From Flavobacterium sp. ov086 (GTDB taxonomy: Bacteria > Bacteroidota > Bacteroidia > Flavobacteriales > Flavobacteriaceae): a stretch of 64,000 nt of DNA. The DNA lies in contig NZ_FZNL01000002.1 in the NCBI RefSeq assembly GCF_900187965.1, forward strand, positions 310,001-374,000, given 5' to 3'. The position numbers were made by a program, and so were the translations under genes. Shown here piece by piece: positions 1 through 9,558 of this stretch (position 1 is its first letter; every line of letters starts with the position of its first letter). The notes below the pieces were generated by a model. The model saw only the letters and a program-made list of their open reading frames with translations, was not told the DNA's origin and did not search any database.

Positions 1-354
1 CAAACAGTTTCAGAGCAATATTATCCATACATCCGTCCGCAGGAAACCGGTAATAAAACTGATGTTCGCTGGTTGGAATTGTCAAATGATACATTGAAAA
101 TAAGGGTTACATCAAATGAATTGTTGGCAACTACAGCTTTACATTTTTTAAATGAAGACTTGGATGATGGTTTAAAAAAAGACCAACGACACGCTGCCGA
201 ATTGAAAGAAAGAGATTTAACAAGTCTTAAAATTGATTATAAACAAATGGGAGTTGGTGGTATAGACAGCTGGCAAGCCTGGCCAATGGAAAAATACCTT
301 TTGAGAGACAAAAAATATGAATATCAATTTAAAATAACACCATCAATAAAATAA
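1..354 (+). CDS. Glycoside hydrolase family 2 beta-galactosidase, C-terminal end (partial)
   Basis: The reading frame is open from base 1 to the stop at 352-354, so the gene begins outside the window; 117 residues are visible. The tail contains YYPYIRPQETGNKTDVRW-type sequence, which is typical of the beta-galactosidase small-chain domain at the C-terminus of LacZ-like GH2 enzymes. The last residues describe the exposed tail of that beta-sandwich. A TTG at 73 could serve as a start in isolation, but the conserved sequence before it shows that it is internal. The GH20 gene starts 7 bp downstream, so the two are almost certainly co-transcribed. In this set of exo-glycosidases its likely role is removal of terminal beta-galactose. 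The catalytic residues are not visible. Confidence 0.85.
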   Translation, partial: QTVSEQYYPYIRPQETGNKTDVRWLELSNDTLKIRVTSNELLATTALHFLNEDLDDGLKKDQRHAAELKERDLTSLKIDYKQMGVGGIDSWQAWPMEKYLLRDKKYEYQFKITPSIK

Positions 355-361
355 TTAGCAT

Positions 362-2680
362 ATGAGAATTATAAAGTCCTGTTTGATTATTGGTTTTCTT
401 GCGCTTGTAACGTCTTCTTATGCACAGAAAGTTTACACGGAAAATGATATTCGTATTATTCCAAAACCAAATCAGACAATGATAAAAGCAGGTGTTTTTG
501 AATTTACAAAAGACACAAAGTTCGTTGTCAATGGCGATTTCCAAAAAGATGCTGCAACTGCTTTAATCAATAAATTTGGAGTTGCTGCAGGCTGGCGTCC
601 GGAAATTACATCAAAAATTCCGGTGAGTAATTTTATCCAGTTTAAAATCGATCAAAACTTAAAAAATGAAGCTTATATATTAGATGTAAATCAAAAAAGT
701 ATTACTATTTCGGCTAAAGGAAATGCAGGTTTTCTGTATGGTTTAGAAAGTGTCAGACAATTGCTTCCGGCTGCTATAGAAAGTAATTATACTATTACAT
801 CTGAAAAATGGCAGATCCCGAATGTAACGATTACTGATGAACCACGTTTTAAATGGAGAGGTTTGATGCTGGATGTGTCACGCCATTTCTTTGATAAAAA
901 TTATATTCTGGCAACAATCGATCGTTTGGCGATGCATAAAATGAATGTTTTGCATTTGCACTTGGTAGACGATCAGGGTTGGAGAATCGAAATAAAAAAA
1001 TATCCAAAATTAACCGAGGTTGGTGCCTGGAGGGTCGATCAGGAAAATGTTTCCTGGAATGCCAGATTGACTACAAATCCGGATGAAAAAGGGACTTATG
1101 GCGGGTTTTTTACGCAGGAAGAATTAAAAGAAATTGTAAAATATGCCGCAACAAAAAACATCGAAGTAATTCCGGAAATCGAAATGCCGGCGCACGTAAG
1201 TTCTGCTATTGCATCGTATCCTGAACTGGCTTGTTTTGATCAGCGTATTGGCGTTCCGTCTGGCGGATTATGGCCTATCACGGATATTTATTGTGCCGGA
1301 AAAGAATCTACATTTGAGTTTTTGCAAAATGTATTAGACGAAGTAATGACTGTTTTTCCATCAAAATACATTCATATTGGTGGAGATGAAGCGACTAAAA
1401 CCAATTGGGAAAAATGTCCGTATTGTCAAAAAAGAATGAAAGATCTGGGCTTAAAAAACACTAATGAATTGCAAAGTTATTTTGTAAAACGTATTGAAAA
1501 ATATATTAATTCTAAAGGTAAAAAAGTAATTGGCTGGGACGAAATTATAGAAGGCGGTTTAGCTCCGGAAGCTACAGTAATGAGCTGGAGAGGTACAAAA
1601 GGTGGTATTGAAGCAGCAGATCAGGGACATGATGTTATTATGACTCCGGAATCTCCTTGTTATTTTAATTTTTATCAAGGGCCTCAAAATGAAGAACCAT
1701 TGGCTTTTGATGCTTATAATCCGTTAAATAAAGTGTACGAATTTGATCCGGTTGTTTCAACCATGACACCGCAGGAAGCTGCACACGTGTTAGGCGGACA
1801 AGCGAATTTATGGGCAGAGCATCTGGCGGGCCCAAAAGATTCTGAATATATGATTTTTCCAAGATTAGCGGCATTATCAGAAACATTATGGAGCCAAAAG
1901 GAAAAACGCAACTGGAACGATTTTACAACAAGATTGTTTTTATTATTAAGACGTTATGATTATTTAGGGATCAATTACGCAAAAAGTGCTTATTTGGTAA
2001 CAGCTTCTTCAACGGCTGATTTAGCCAAAATGCAAATTAATGTTGAGTTGAAAAATGAATTTCCAAATCCGGATATTCGATATGTTTTAGGGAATAAAAA
2101 TATGGATCATCACGCTGTAAAATATACAAGCCCAATTGGATTTAAGGAAACGACAATCTTAAAAGCTTCTTTGTTTCGAGACGACAAACCGGTAGGAAAA
2201 ATGTTTACAGATACTATTATTTTTCATAAAGCCGTGGGACGCAAAGTAGAATATTTGACTCCTTTTAATCAGAATTATAAAGGAGATGCCAATACAATGG
2301 TAAACAGCATTCGCGGAAGCAAAAATTTCCATGACGGACAATGGCAAGCATGGCTGGTAAATGACATGGAACTTGTTGTTGATCTGGAAAAGCAGGAAAG
2401 TATTCAGGAAGTGTCAGTTGGAACTTTAGAAAGTCAGGGTGCAGGAGTTAATTTTCCAATAGAAGTTAAAGTGTTTGTCTCAAATGACGGCATCACATAC
2501 AAACAAGTTGGAAAACTGACTCGTCCTTTTGCGATAAGTCCGGTTCCGGAATTGAAAGATTTTAAAATCAATTTCGAAAAACAAAATGTACGCTATGTAA
2601 AAGTAATCGCAGCTAACTTAAAGAAAAGCCCTAAAGGCGAATCTTCATGGTTATTTGTTGATGAAATTTCTGTGAATTAA
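362..2680 (+). CDS. Beta-N-acetylhexosaminidase, GH20, with C-terminal discoidin-like domain
   Basis: The 772-residue protein has an N-terminal signal peptide ending near SYAQ. A GH20 N-terminal alpha/beta domain (about 25-155) precedes the TIM barrel (about 155-510). The barrel carries LHLHLVDDQGWRIEIKKYP and HIGGDEA, whose D342-E343 pair is the GH20 catalytic dyad: Asp orients the substrate acetamido group and Glu is the acid/base. The C-terminal part (about 640-770) looks like an F5/8 type C (CBM32-like) sandwich ending in WLFVDEISVN. The family releases terminal beta-GlcNAc or GalNAc from glycans. The protein is probably periplasmic because no lipobox Cys is seen. The gene lies 7 bp after the GH2 gene, in a run of exo-glycosidases. 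The family call is very secure; the exact linkage preference is not. Confidence 0.95.
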   Translation: MRIIKSCLIIGFLALVTSSYAQKVYTENDIRIIPKPNQTMIKAGVFEFTKDTKFVVNGDFQKDAATALINKFGVAAGWRPEITSKIPVSNFIQFKIDQNLKNEAYILDVNQKSITISAKGNAGFLYGLESVRQLLPAAIESNYTITSEKWQIPNVTITDEPRFKWRGLMLDVSRHFFDKNYILATIDRLAMHKMNVLHLHLVDDQGWRIEIKKYPKLTEVGAWRVDQENVSWNARLTTNPDEKGTYGGFFTQEELKEIVKYAATKNIEVIPEIEMPAHVSSAIASYPELACFDQRIGVPSGGLWPITDIYCAGKESTFEFLQNVLDEVMTVFPSKYIHIGGDEATKTNWEKCPYCQKRMKDLGLKNTNELQSYFVKRIEKYINSKGKKVIGWDEIIEGGLAPEATVMSWRGTKGGIEAADQGHDVIMTPESPCYFNFYQGPQNEEPLAFDAYNPLNKVYEFDPVVSTMTPQEAAHVLGGQANLWAEHLAGPKDSEYMIFPRLAALSETLWSQKEKRNWNDFTTRLFLLLRRYDYLGINYAKSAYLVTASSTADLAKMQINVELKNEFPNPDIRYVLGNKNMDHHAVKYTSPIGFKETTILKASLFRDDKPVGKMFTDTIIFHKAVGRKVEYLTPFNQNYKGDANTMVNSIRGSKNFHDGQWQAWLVNDMELVVDLEKQESIQEVSVGTLESQGAGVNFPIEVKVFVSNDGITYKQVGKLTRPFAISPVPELKDFKINFEKQNVRYVKVIAANLKKSPKGESSWLFVDEISVN

Positions 2681-2757
2681 ATAGACAGTTGGGCGCAATT
2701 ATTTAAACACATAGAAACATAGATTTATATTTTGAAATGAATAAAAAAGAATATAAA

Positions 2758-2796
2758 AAGAAACTAGTTTCTTACACATAGCTATGTGTTTTTATT
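2758..2796. repeat. Two adjacent 16-nt perfect palindromes, terminator-like, between GH20 and GH29
   Basis: AAGAAACTAGTTTCTT (2758-2773) is followed directly by ACACATAGCTATGTGT (2774-2789) and then a T-rich tail. Both are self-complementary. Upstream at 2706-2725 the related words ACACATAG and AACATAG occur again. The second palindrome with its T tail could terminate the GH20 transcript. The arrangement also resembles a dispersed intergenic element. The rest of the 207-bp gap (2681-2887) is A/T-rich without an open frame. Confidence 0.5.
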
Positions 2797-2887
2797 TAAA
2801 AATGGATTGAAGCTTTCACAAAGTCAGAATTACGCATAATACCAAAAAACAAAAAACAAAAAATAATAAACAATAAACAGATTAAAG

Positions 2888-4372
2888 ATGAAAAGAGGAA
2901 TATTCATACTCGCACTTTTATTTTCAGTTCAAATGTTTTCGCAGGCTATTTACGAAGATGAACGTTATGTGCCGGAAACAGATCCGTTAGTATTAAAAAA
3001 CTTAGACGAGTGGCAAGGTAAAAAATTTGGATTGTTAATGCATTGGGGAACATATAGCGAATGGGGAATTGTAGAATCCTGGTCAATTTGTCCGGAAGAT
3101 TATGGATGGTGCGAACGAAAAAAAGGAACTAATCCAGGAAATTACAATGAATATGTAAAAGAGTATGAAGGATTAAAAAAGACTTTTAATCCAATAAAGT
3201 TTGATCCTGCAAAATGGGCAAAAGCAGCGAAATATGCAGGAATGAAATACATGGTTTTTACCACAAAACACCATGACGGATTTAATATGTTTGATACCAA
3301 ATATTCTGATTATAAAGTAACAGACAAAGGATGCGCTTTTAGTACTAATCCAAAAGCAAATATTGCCAAAGAAGTTTTTAATGCGTTTAGAGCTGAAAAT
3401 ATTTCAACCGGAGCTTATTTCTCAAAACCTGACTGGCATAACGAAAATTACTGGGATCCTTATTTTCCTCCTTTCGACAGAAACGTAAATTATGATCCGG
3501 CTTTATATCCTGAAAAATGGCAGAAGTATGTTGATTTTACACACAACCAAATTTTAGAATTATTATCTGATTACGGTAAAATTGATATTTTATGGTTAGA
3601 TGGTGGATGGGTTAGAAAAAGAGACCAACAAAACATAAAAGAAAACTACGATGAAAAGTTTGCTGAAAACGAAGCAAAAAACGGTTTCATCAAACACAGA
3701 GTCGTAGATCAGGATCCTAAAATGGATGAATTAGTAATAAAAGCACGCCAAAAACAACCGGGTTTAATTGTAGTAGACAGAGCGGTTCATGGAAAAAACC
3801 AAAACTATCTGACTCCAGAAAACAGGGTTCCTGAAAAAACCTTGCCTTACCCGTGGGAATCTTGTATTACCTCTGGCGGCGGATGGTCATATACTCCCGA
3901 TGCTACATATTTAACAGGGCGACAAGGTATTCATATGTTGATTGATGTTGTGGCAAAAGGGGGGAATTTATTATTGAATGTTGCACCAAGTCCTGAAGGA
4001 GAATGGCAACAAGGAGCTTATGATTTATTGGCAGCTTACGGTGATTGGATGAAGGTAAACAGCACAGCGATTTACAACACAAAACCAATTGAGCCTTTTA
4101 AAGAGAGCAACATTTGCATGACACAAAATAAAGCCGGTAATGTTTTCTTGTTTTATCTGGCTAAAGAAGGAGAAAATAAAATTCCTGCAGAAATTGTGAT
4201 AAAGTCAATTAATCCTAAAAAAGGAACAAAAATTTCGATGTTAGGTTCAAAAACTTCACTGAAATGGACTAAGGAAGCTGAAGGATTTAAAGTTGTAATT
4301 CCGGAAAGTTTAAGAAACAATTTACCTTGTAAAGAAGCATGGACTTTAAAAATTGAAGCTATTAACAGATAG
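2888..4372 (+). CDS. Alpha-L-fucosidase, GH29
   Basis: The 494-residue protein has a signal peptide (cut near MFSQA). GH29 landmarks are the N-terminal FGLLMHWGTYSEWG block, TTKHHDGFNMFDTKYSDY, and DILWLDGGWV, in which D238 is at the position of the catalytic nucleophile. A small C-terminal beta domain follows the barrel from about residue 390. Length and architecture are normal for the family, which hydrolyses terminal alpha-linked L-fucose with retention. It is likely periplasmic. The GH92 gene begins 8 bp after its stop codon, so translation is probably coupled. Fucose is common on complex N-glycans and mucins, which fits the neighbouring hexosaminidase and mannosidase. The acid/base residue was not assigned. 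Confidence 0.93.
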   Translation: MKRGIFILALLFSVQMFSQAIYEDERYVPETDPLVLKNLDEWQGKKFGLLMHWGTYSEWGIVESWSICPEDYGWCERKKGTNPGNYNEYVKEYEGLKKTFNPIKFDPAKWAKAAKYAGMKYMVFTTKHHDGFNMFDTKYSDYKVTDKGCAFSTNPKANIAKEVFNAFRAENISTGAYFSKPDWHNENYWDPYFPPFDRNVNYDPALYPEKWQKYVDFTHNQILELLSDYGKIDILWLDGGWVRKRDQQNIKENYDEKFAENEAKNGFIKHRVVDQDPKMDELVIKARQKQPGLIVVDRAVHGKNQNYLTPENRVPEKTLPYPWESCITSGGGWSYTPDATYLTGRQGIHMLIDVVAKGGNLLLNVAPSPEGEWQQGAYDLLAAYGDWMKVNSTAIYNTKPIEPFKESNICMTQNKAGNVFLFYLAKEGENKIPAEIVIKSINPKKGTKISMLGSKTSLKWTKEAEGFKVVIPESLRNNLPCKEAWTLKIEAINR

Positions 4373-4380
4373 AAATTATT

Positions 4381-6621
4381 ATGTTTTTAAATAAAAGGAT
4401 AACAATACAAACAGCATGTTTTTTTTACATGCTGTTTTTTGGCATAAGTATTTTTGCACAGGAACCTGCTGATTTTGTAAATCCGCTTATTGGAACTTCC
4501 AATTACGGAGCCACTTTTCCGGGACCAATCGCACCAAGAGGTATGGCAAGTATTAGTCCGTTTAATGTTGCGGGGAAGCAAAACAAATTAGAAAAAGACA
4601 GTCAATGGCTGTCAAATCCGTATGTAAACGAAAATACGTTTTTAACCGGATTTAGTCAGGTAAATATCAGTGGCGTTGGTTGTCCGGATTTAGGTGTTTT
4701 GTTATTAATGCCAACGACAGGAGAAATAGAGACTAATCATTTAAAATACGGTTCAACTTATTCTAACGAAGTTGCTAAAGCAGCATATTACAGTGTAAAT
4801 CTGGATAAATATAATATTAAGGCTGAATTTACAGCGTCTAAAAGAGTAGGTGTAAGCAAATTTACTTTCCCAAAAGGGCAATCTAACATTTTGTTAAATC
4901 TTGGTTTAGGTTTAACAAATGAAGAAGGAGCGATGGTAAAAGTGGTTTCATCTACAGAAATTGAAGGAATGCGTTCCGTTGGTTCATTTTGTTATAATAG
5001 TCCGGAGGATGCTTATCCGATTTATTTTGTAGCGAAATTTTCTAAAGCTGCGGATAAATTTGGAGTTTGGAAAAAACCGACAAAATATGAAGGAGTTGAA
5101 GCACAATGGATGACGTACAACGGCAAAACCAGAATGATGGACAATACTATTAAAACAGTTGTTGGTGATAGTATTGGGACTTATTTTAGATACAAATTTA
5201 ATAAACAGGAAACTGTTGAGGTAAAAATTGGAATTTCGTACGTGAGTATCGCAAATGCGCGTGAAAACTTAGAAAAAGAAACCGGAAACAAATCGTTTGA
5301 AGCGGTTTATAATGACACATATAACGAATGGAATGATGAACTTTCTAAAATTTTGGTCGAAGGTGGTTCAAAAGACGATAAAACTGTTTTTTACACGGCA
5401 TTATATCACACCTTGATTCATCCGAATACTTTAAATGATTTTAATGGAGAATATCCTGTAATAAAAAGAACCAAAATTGCCAAAACCGATGGAACACGTT
5501 ATACGACGTTTTCTTTGTGGGATACGTATAGAAACATGCATCCTTTAACATCGTTAGTGTATCCTAAGCAACAATCTGATATGATAAAAAGTATGCTGGA
5601 AATGTATGATGAAAACGGTTGGTTGCCTAAATGGGAATTAAATTCGACAGAAACATTTACAATGGTTGGAGATCCGGCAAGTATCGTTATAGTCGACGCC
5701 TGCTTAAAGGGAATTCAGGATTTTGATATTTATAAAGCATATTATGCAATGCTAAAAGGGGCAGATAAAACCGAAAATAATCCGTTACGCCCGGGGCTGA
5801 AAGAATATATCGACAAAGGGTATTTATCAACCAATTATCGCGGTCCTGTTTCTACAACGCAAGAATATAATACTTCAGATTATGCGATTTCACTTTTGGC
5901 GAAAGCTTTGGGTGAAAAAGATGATTATAAGCGTTTTACTAAACGTTCATTATCGTACCAAAAATTATATGATAAAGATTTAAAATTATTTCGACCAAGA
6001 ACAGCTGCCGGAAAATGGTATGAACCTTTTGATCCAGCATCGGGAGCAAATTTTCAGGAAAATGTTGGTTTTATCGAAGGCAATGCGTGGCAATATGCTT
6101 TTATGGTTCCGCATGATATAAAGGGACTAATGAAATTAATGGGCGGTGAGAAAGCTTTCTCTGATCAATTGCAAAAAGTATTCGATACCAAACAATTTGA
6201 TATGGCAAACGAGCCGGATATTGCTTATCCTTATTTATTTAATTATGTAAAAGGAGAGGAGTGGAAGAGTCAGGAAATAGTGAAAAAATTAGTTAAAGAA
6301 TATTTTCAAAACAAACCAAATGGTTTACCAGGAAATGATGATGCAGGAACAATGTCGGCCTGGTTGGTTTATTCGATGATGGGGATTTATCCAATATCGC
6401 CGGGAGATCCAATTTATACTATTACCACGCCAATGTTTCATAGAATAACGATCAAACTAGATCCAAGATATTATAAAAAAGAAAGCATTGTAATTGAAAG
6501 ACAAGAAAATAATGATGGAAAAATCAATTCGATTGAGCTAAACGGAAAATCACTTAATAGCTTTTTTATTTCGCACGAAGATTTTGTGAATGGAACGATG
6601 CTGAAAGTGATTCAAAATTAA
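4381..6621 (+). CDS. GH92 alpha-mannosidase (exo-alpha-1,2-mannosidase type)
   Basis: The 746-residue protein has a signal peptide (cut near IFAQE). It shows the GH92 N-terminal motif NPLIGTSNYGATFPG, a core SLWDTYRNMHPL block, NEPDIAYPYLFNYV, and the C-terminal GNDDAGTMSAWLVYSMMGIYP block. In studied GH92 enzymes the Glu of the NEP-type motif and the Asp residues of GNDD-type motifs belong to the calcium-dependent inverting active site. The family removes alpha-linked mannose, mostly from N-glycans or yeast mannan. The start ATG is 8 bp after the GH29 stop. Unusually, a terminator-like hairpin lies within the signal-peptide codons (see 4409-4440). The family call is very secure; linkage specificity is inferred from the family. 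Confidence 0.95.
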   Translation: MFLNKRITIQTACFFYMLFFGISIFAQEPADFVNPLIGTSNYGATFPGPIAPRGMASISPFNVAGKQNKLEKDSQWLSNPYVNENTFLTGFSQVNISGVGCPDLGVLLLMPTTGEIETNHLKYGSTYSNEVAKAAYYSVNLDKYNIKAEFTASKRVGVSKFTFPKGQSNILLNLGLGLTNEEGAMVKVVSSTEIEGMRSVGSFCYNSPEDAYPIYFVAKFSKAADKFGVWKKPTKYEGVEAQWMTYNGKTRMMDNTIKTVVGDSIGTYFRYKFNKQETVEVKIGISYVSIANARENLEKETGNKSFEAVYNDTYNEWNDELSKILVEGGSKDDKTVFYTALYHTLIHPNTLNDFNGEYPVIKRTKIAKTDGTRYTTFSLWDTYRNMHPLTSLVYPKQQSDMIKSMLEMYDENGWLPKWELNSTETFTMVGDPASIVIVDACLKGIQDFDIYKAYYAMLKGADKTENNPLRPGLKEYIDKGYLSTNYRGPVSTTQEYNTSDYAISLLAKALGEKDDYKRFTKRSLSYQKLYDKDLKLFRPRTAAGKWYEPFDPASGANFQENVGFIEGNAWQYAFMVPHDIKGLMKLMGGEKAFSDQLQKVFDTKQFDMANEPDIAYPYLFNYVKGEEWKSQEIVKKLVKEYFQNKPNGLPGNDDAGTMSAWLVYSMMGIYPISPGDPIYTITTPMFHRITIKLDPRYYKKESIVIERQENNDGKINSIELNGKSLNSFFISHEDFVNGTMLKVIQN
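4409..4440 (+). terminator. Terminator-like hairpin inside the GH92 signal-peptide coding region
   Basis: AAACAGCATGT (4409-4419) pairs perfectly with ACATGCTGTTT (4427-4437) around a seven-T loop, and the run of Ts continues to 4440. It starts 36 nt after the GH29 stop codon, where an intrinsic terminator for GH29 would be expected, yet it lies within the first 20 codons of GH92. It may be a partial attenuator that is relieved when ribosomes initiate on GH92. Confidence 0.5.
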
Positions 6622-6650
6622 AAAACAACACAACTATGTTACAAGTAAGA

Positions 6651-9293
6651 ATGAAAAAAACAGCCATTATTTTCATAATGGCTGTTGGTTTTTATAACCA
6701 CGGTTACACCCAAAAAAAATATCCCTACCAAGACCCTAAATTACCGGTAGAAGAAAGGCTTACAGATTTATTAAGCCGAATGAGTCTGGAGGAAAAAGTA
6801 CGCCAGATGGATATGTACAAAGGGGAGTTTTTTAAAGATAAAGAAGATTTTTCGAAATCAAAATCAGATCTAAAAATAGGGAATCTGGGTATTGGGGCGA
6901 TTCATGACATTTATCCGCGTTCGGCAAAAATGATCAATGATTTGCAAAGCGAAGTAATTAAAAAGAACAAATGGGGAATTCCTGCACTTATAATGTGCGA
7001 GATGCTTCACGGTTATCTGGATGACGGCAGTACGGCTTTCCCCATGAATATTGGTTTAGGTGCAACCTGGGACACAAACCTAATGGATAAAGTAGGTAAA
7101 GTAATTGCGACTGAAGCCAGAGCACACGGAGTTCATTTTGGGCTGGGACCAAACTTAGATCTTGGCCGTGAACCAAGATGGGGAAGGGTTGCTGAAACTT
7201 TTGGTGAAGATGCTTATTTAAACAGCGAGATTGGTTTGGCAATGATAAAAGGTATGCAGGGAGATGATTTAAGATCAGATCGTTCCATTATTGCAGAACC
7301 CAAACACTTCGCTGTTCACGGAATTCCACAGGCGGGAGGAAATTCATCTCCAATTTTATTGGGAGAACGTTCGGTCCGTGAAGACCATCTTCCATCGTTT
7401 GAGAAAGCATTTAGAAAAGGCGGTGCTTTAGGAACCATGTGTGCGTATTCTGAATTAGATGGAATTCCTTGTGCAGCAAACCATTGGTTATTGACAGATG
7501 TTTTAAGAAAAGAATGGGGTTTTAAAGGAATTGTAGTATCAGATTTGGGTGCTATAAAATACCTTCAGGTAACACATTATGTTACAGATTCGCCTAAAGA
7601 AAGTATTAGAGAAGCAGTTGCTGCTGGAGTTGACATGCAGTTTTATGATTTTACAAATGAGTTTTGGCAGCAAAGCCTTATTGAATTGGTAAACGAGAAA
7701 AAACTAACAATGGCGCAAATAGACCGTGCTGCGGGTGGAGTTTTAAGATTGAAATTTTTATTGGGATTATTTGAAAACCCGTACACGGATAAAAATCTGA
7801 TAAAGGAACGTTTTCATACCAAAGAAAATCAGGAAATTGCTTTAGAAGCGGGTCATAAATCAATTATTTTATTAAAAAATGAAAATAATATTCTACCTTT
7901 AAGTAAAGATATAAAAACAGTTGCTGTTATAGGCCCAAATGCTGATGCGTCAAGATTAGGTGGTTATGCTGTAAAAAATAAAGTGGGAACTACTGTTCTT
8001 GAAGGTGTTAAGCAAGTTGTTGGTGCCAAAACCAATGTATTGTATGAAGAAGGTGTTCCTTTAATTGTGAAAGGACAAATTATTCCGTCGAAATATTTAT
8101 TTACACCTGACGGATCTCAAAACGGATTAAAAGGAGAATATTTCAATAACAGAAATGTAGAAGGAAATCCAGTATTAACTCGTATTGACAATCAATTAGA
8201 ATTTGACTGGCCCTGGTCTCCGGGAGATGGTGTTACAGATGATGATTTCTCAATTCGCTGGACAGGATATATTCAATCAGAAAAATCATTTGATGGCTGG
8301 TTGGGTTTAAGTTCAGATGATGGAATCAGAATGTGGGTTGATGATCAATTGGTTATCGATAACTGGACAAAAGGTGCTACAAGTATGGTTACGACTCCAA
8401 AAAATATCGAAGCCGGAAAAAAATATAAAGTCCGCATCGAAATGTGGGAGGGCGGCTGGGGAGCCAGAGCGCACTTGCGTTGGAATCTGGAAAAAGTAAA
8501 TTTTCAGCCAGCGATCGATATTGCTAAAAAAGCAGATGTTGCGATTGTAGTTTTGGGAGAATCAAATGAATTGGTAGAAGAAAACAGAGACGTTGCATCT
8601 TTAGACTTGCACGGAATGCAGCAGGAATTGATCGAAGCCATCCAGAAAACAGGAACTCCGGTTGTTTGTGTGTTATTAAACGGTCGTCCGCTTTCTACAA
8701 ACTGGATCAGCGAAAATATTCCTGCTCTTGTAGAAGCCTGGTTTCCGGGTGAGGCAGGAGGTACGGCTGTAGCCGATGTTTTGTTTGGGAATTATAATCC
8801 GGGCGGAAGATTGCCTATTACAGTTCCTAAATCTGTTGGACAATTGCCTATATATTACAATCAAAAACCATCTGCGATACATCGATATGTTAGTGAAAGC
8901 GAAAATCCGTTGTACACATTTGGTTACGGGTTAAGTTATACGACTTTTGAATATTCAAATCTTAAAACCAGTGCTGCGTCAATTAAAACAGATGGAGAAT
9001 TGAAAGTAACTATAGACGTTAAAAACACAGGAAATTATGATGGAGATGAGGTTGTGCAGTTGTACATTAATGATGTATATAGTAGTGTAACAACTCCAAG
9101 AAAAACATTGAAGGGTTTCAAGAGATTATTTATTAAAAAAGGAGAAACAAAAACTGTAGAGTTTACATTGACTTCTGACGAATTATCGCTGTGGAATCGT
9201 GAAATGAAGCGGGTTGTAGAACCGGGAGATTTTGAAGTTATGGTAGGTGGTAACTCTGTTGATTTACAAAAAAAATCTTTTAAGGTTTTGTAG
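6651..9293 (+). CDS. GH3 beta-glucosidase-like enzyme with PA14 insertion
   Basis: I prefer the ATG at 6651 because the signal peptide MKKTAIIFIMAVGF starts there; an in-frame ATG at 6636 would add five residues. The 880-residue product has a GH3 N-terminal barrel with VSDLGAI, where D298 is the catalytic nucleophile. An alpha/beta sandwich follows, interrupted by a PA14 domain (about 484-612), and then a fibronectin III-like C-terminal domain. The layout matches secreted Bacteroidota beta-glucosidases and beta-xylosidases of GH3. The PA14 insert often shapes the substrate pocket for oligosaccharides. The gene follows GH92 by a short gap and carries a terminator-like hairpin in its first codons. 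The substrate is uncertain: beta-glucosidase is the common annotation, but a role on glycoprotein glycans would fit the neighbours. Confidence 0.9.
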   Translation: MKKTAIIFIMAVGFYNHGYTQKKYPYQDPKLPVEERLTDLLSRMSLEEKVRQMDMYKGEFFKDKEDFSKSKSDLKIGNLGIGAIHDIYPRSAKMINDLQSEVIKKNKWGIPALIMCEMLHGYLDDGSTAFPMNIGLGATWDTNLMDKVGKVIATEARAHGVHFGLGPNLDLGREPRWGRVAETFGEDAYLNSEIGLAMIKGMQGDDLRSDRSIIAEPKHFAVHGIPQAGGNSSPILLGERSVREDHLPSFEKAFRKGGALGTMCAYSELDGIPCAANHWLLTDVLRKEWGFKGIVVSDLGAIKYLQVTHYVTDSPKESIREAVAAGVDMQFYDFTNEFWQQSLIELVNEKKLTMAQIDRAAGGVLRLKFLLGLFENPYTDKNLIKERFHTKENQEIALEAGHKSIILLKNENNILPLSKDIKTVAVIGPNADASRLGGYAVKNKVGTTVLEGVKQVVGAKTNVLYEEGVPLIVKGQIIPSKYLFTPDGSQNGLKGEYFNNRNVEGNPVLTRIDNQLEFDWPWSPGDGVTDDDFSIRWTGYIQSEKSFDGWLGLSSDDGIRMWVDDQLVIDNWTKGATSMVTTPKNIEAGKKYKVRIEMWEGGWGARAHLRWNLEKVNFQPAIDIAKKADVAIVVLGESNELVEENRDVASLDLHGMQQELIEAIQKTGTPVVCVLLNGRPLSTNWISENIPALVEAWFPGEAGGTAVADVLFGNYNPGGRLPITVPKSVGQLPIYYNQKPSAIHRYVSESENPLYTFGYGLSYTTFEYSNLKTSAASIKTDGELKVTIDVKNTGNYDGDEVVQLYINDVYSSVTTPRKTLKGFKRLFIKKGETKTVEFTLTSDELSLWNREMKRVVEPGDFEVMVGGNSVDLQKKSFKVL
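6659..6693 (+). terminator. Terminator-like hairpin inside the GH3 signal-peptide coding region
   Basis: AACAGCCATTAT (6659-6670) pairs perfectly with ATAATGGCTGTT (6675-6686) around a TTTC loop, followed by GGTTTTTAT. It begins 37 nt after the GH92 stop codon but overlaps the first codons of the GH3 gene. This is the same arrangement as at 4409-4440. Confidence 0.5.
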
Positions 9294-9558
9294 TGATTTG
9301 GTAAAAAACGATAAGATATTTATTGTTTTAAGTATTAAATAGAGAATACCTTTAAAAAAAACAAAAAACAGTTAGATATGGTTAAGTGGTAGGGGTTGGT
9401 ATAAAGAGGATTAAGATTACAAATAAAGTCGTTTTATTTCTTTTAAATGTTAAAGTTTCCCCAACGCCTTTTCAAAATTGTCATTTGTCGAAATTATATT
9501 TTGTTAACAGAATGTATTCTTAAGTTTAACATGTTATTAACTAAAAAAACAACTAAAC

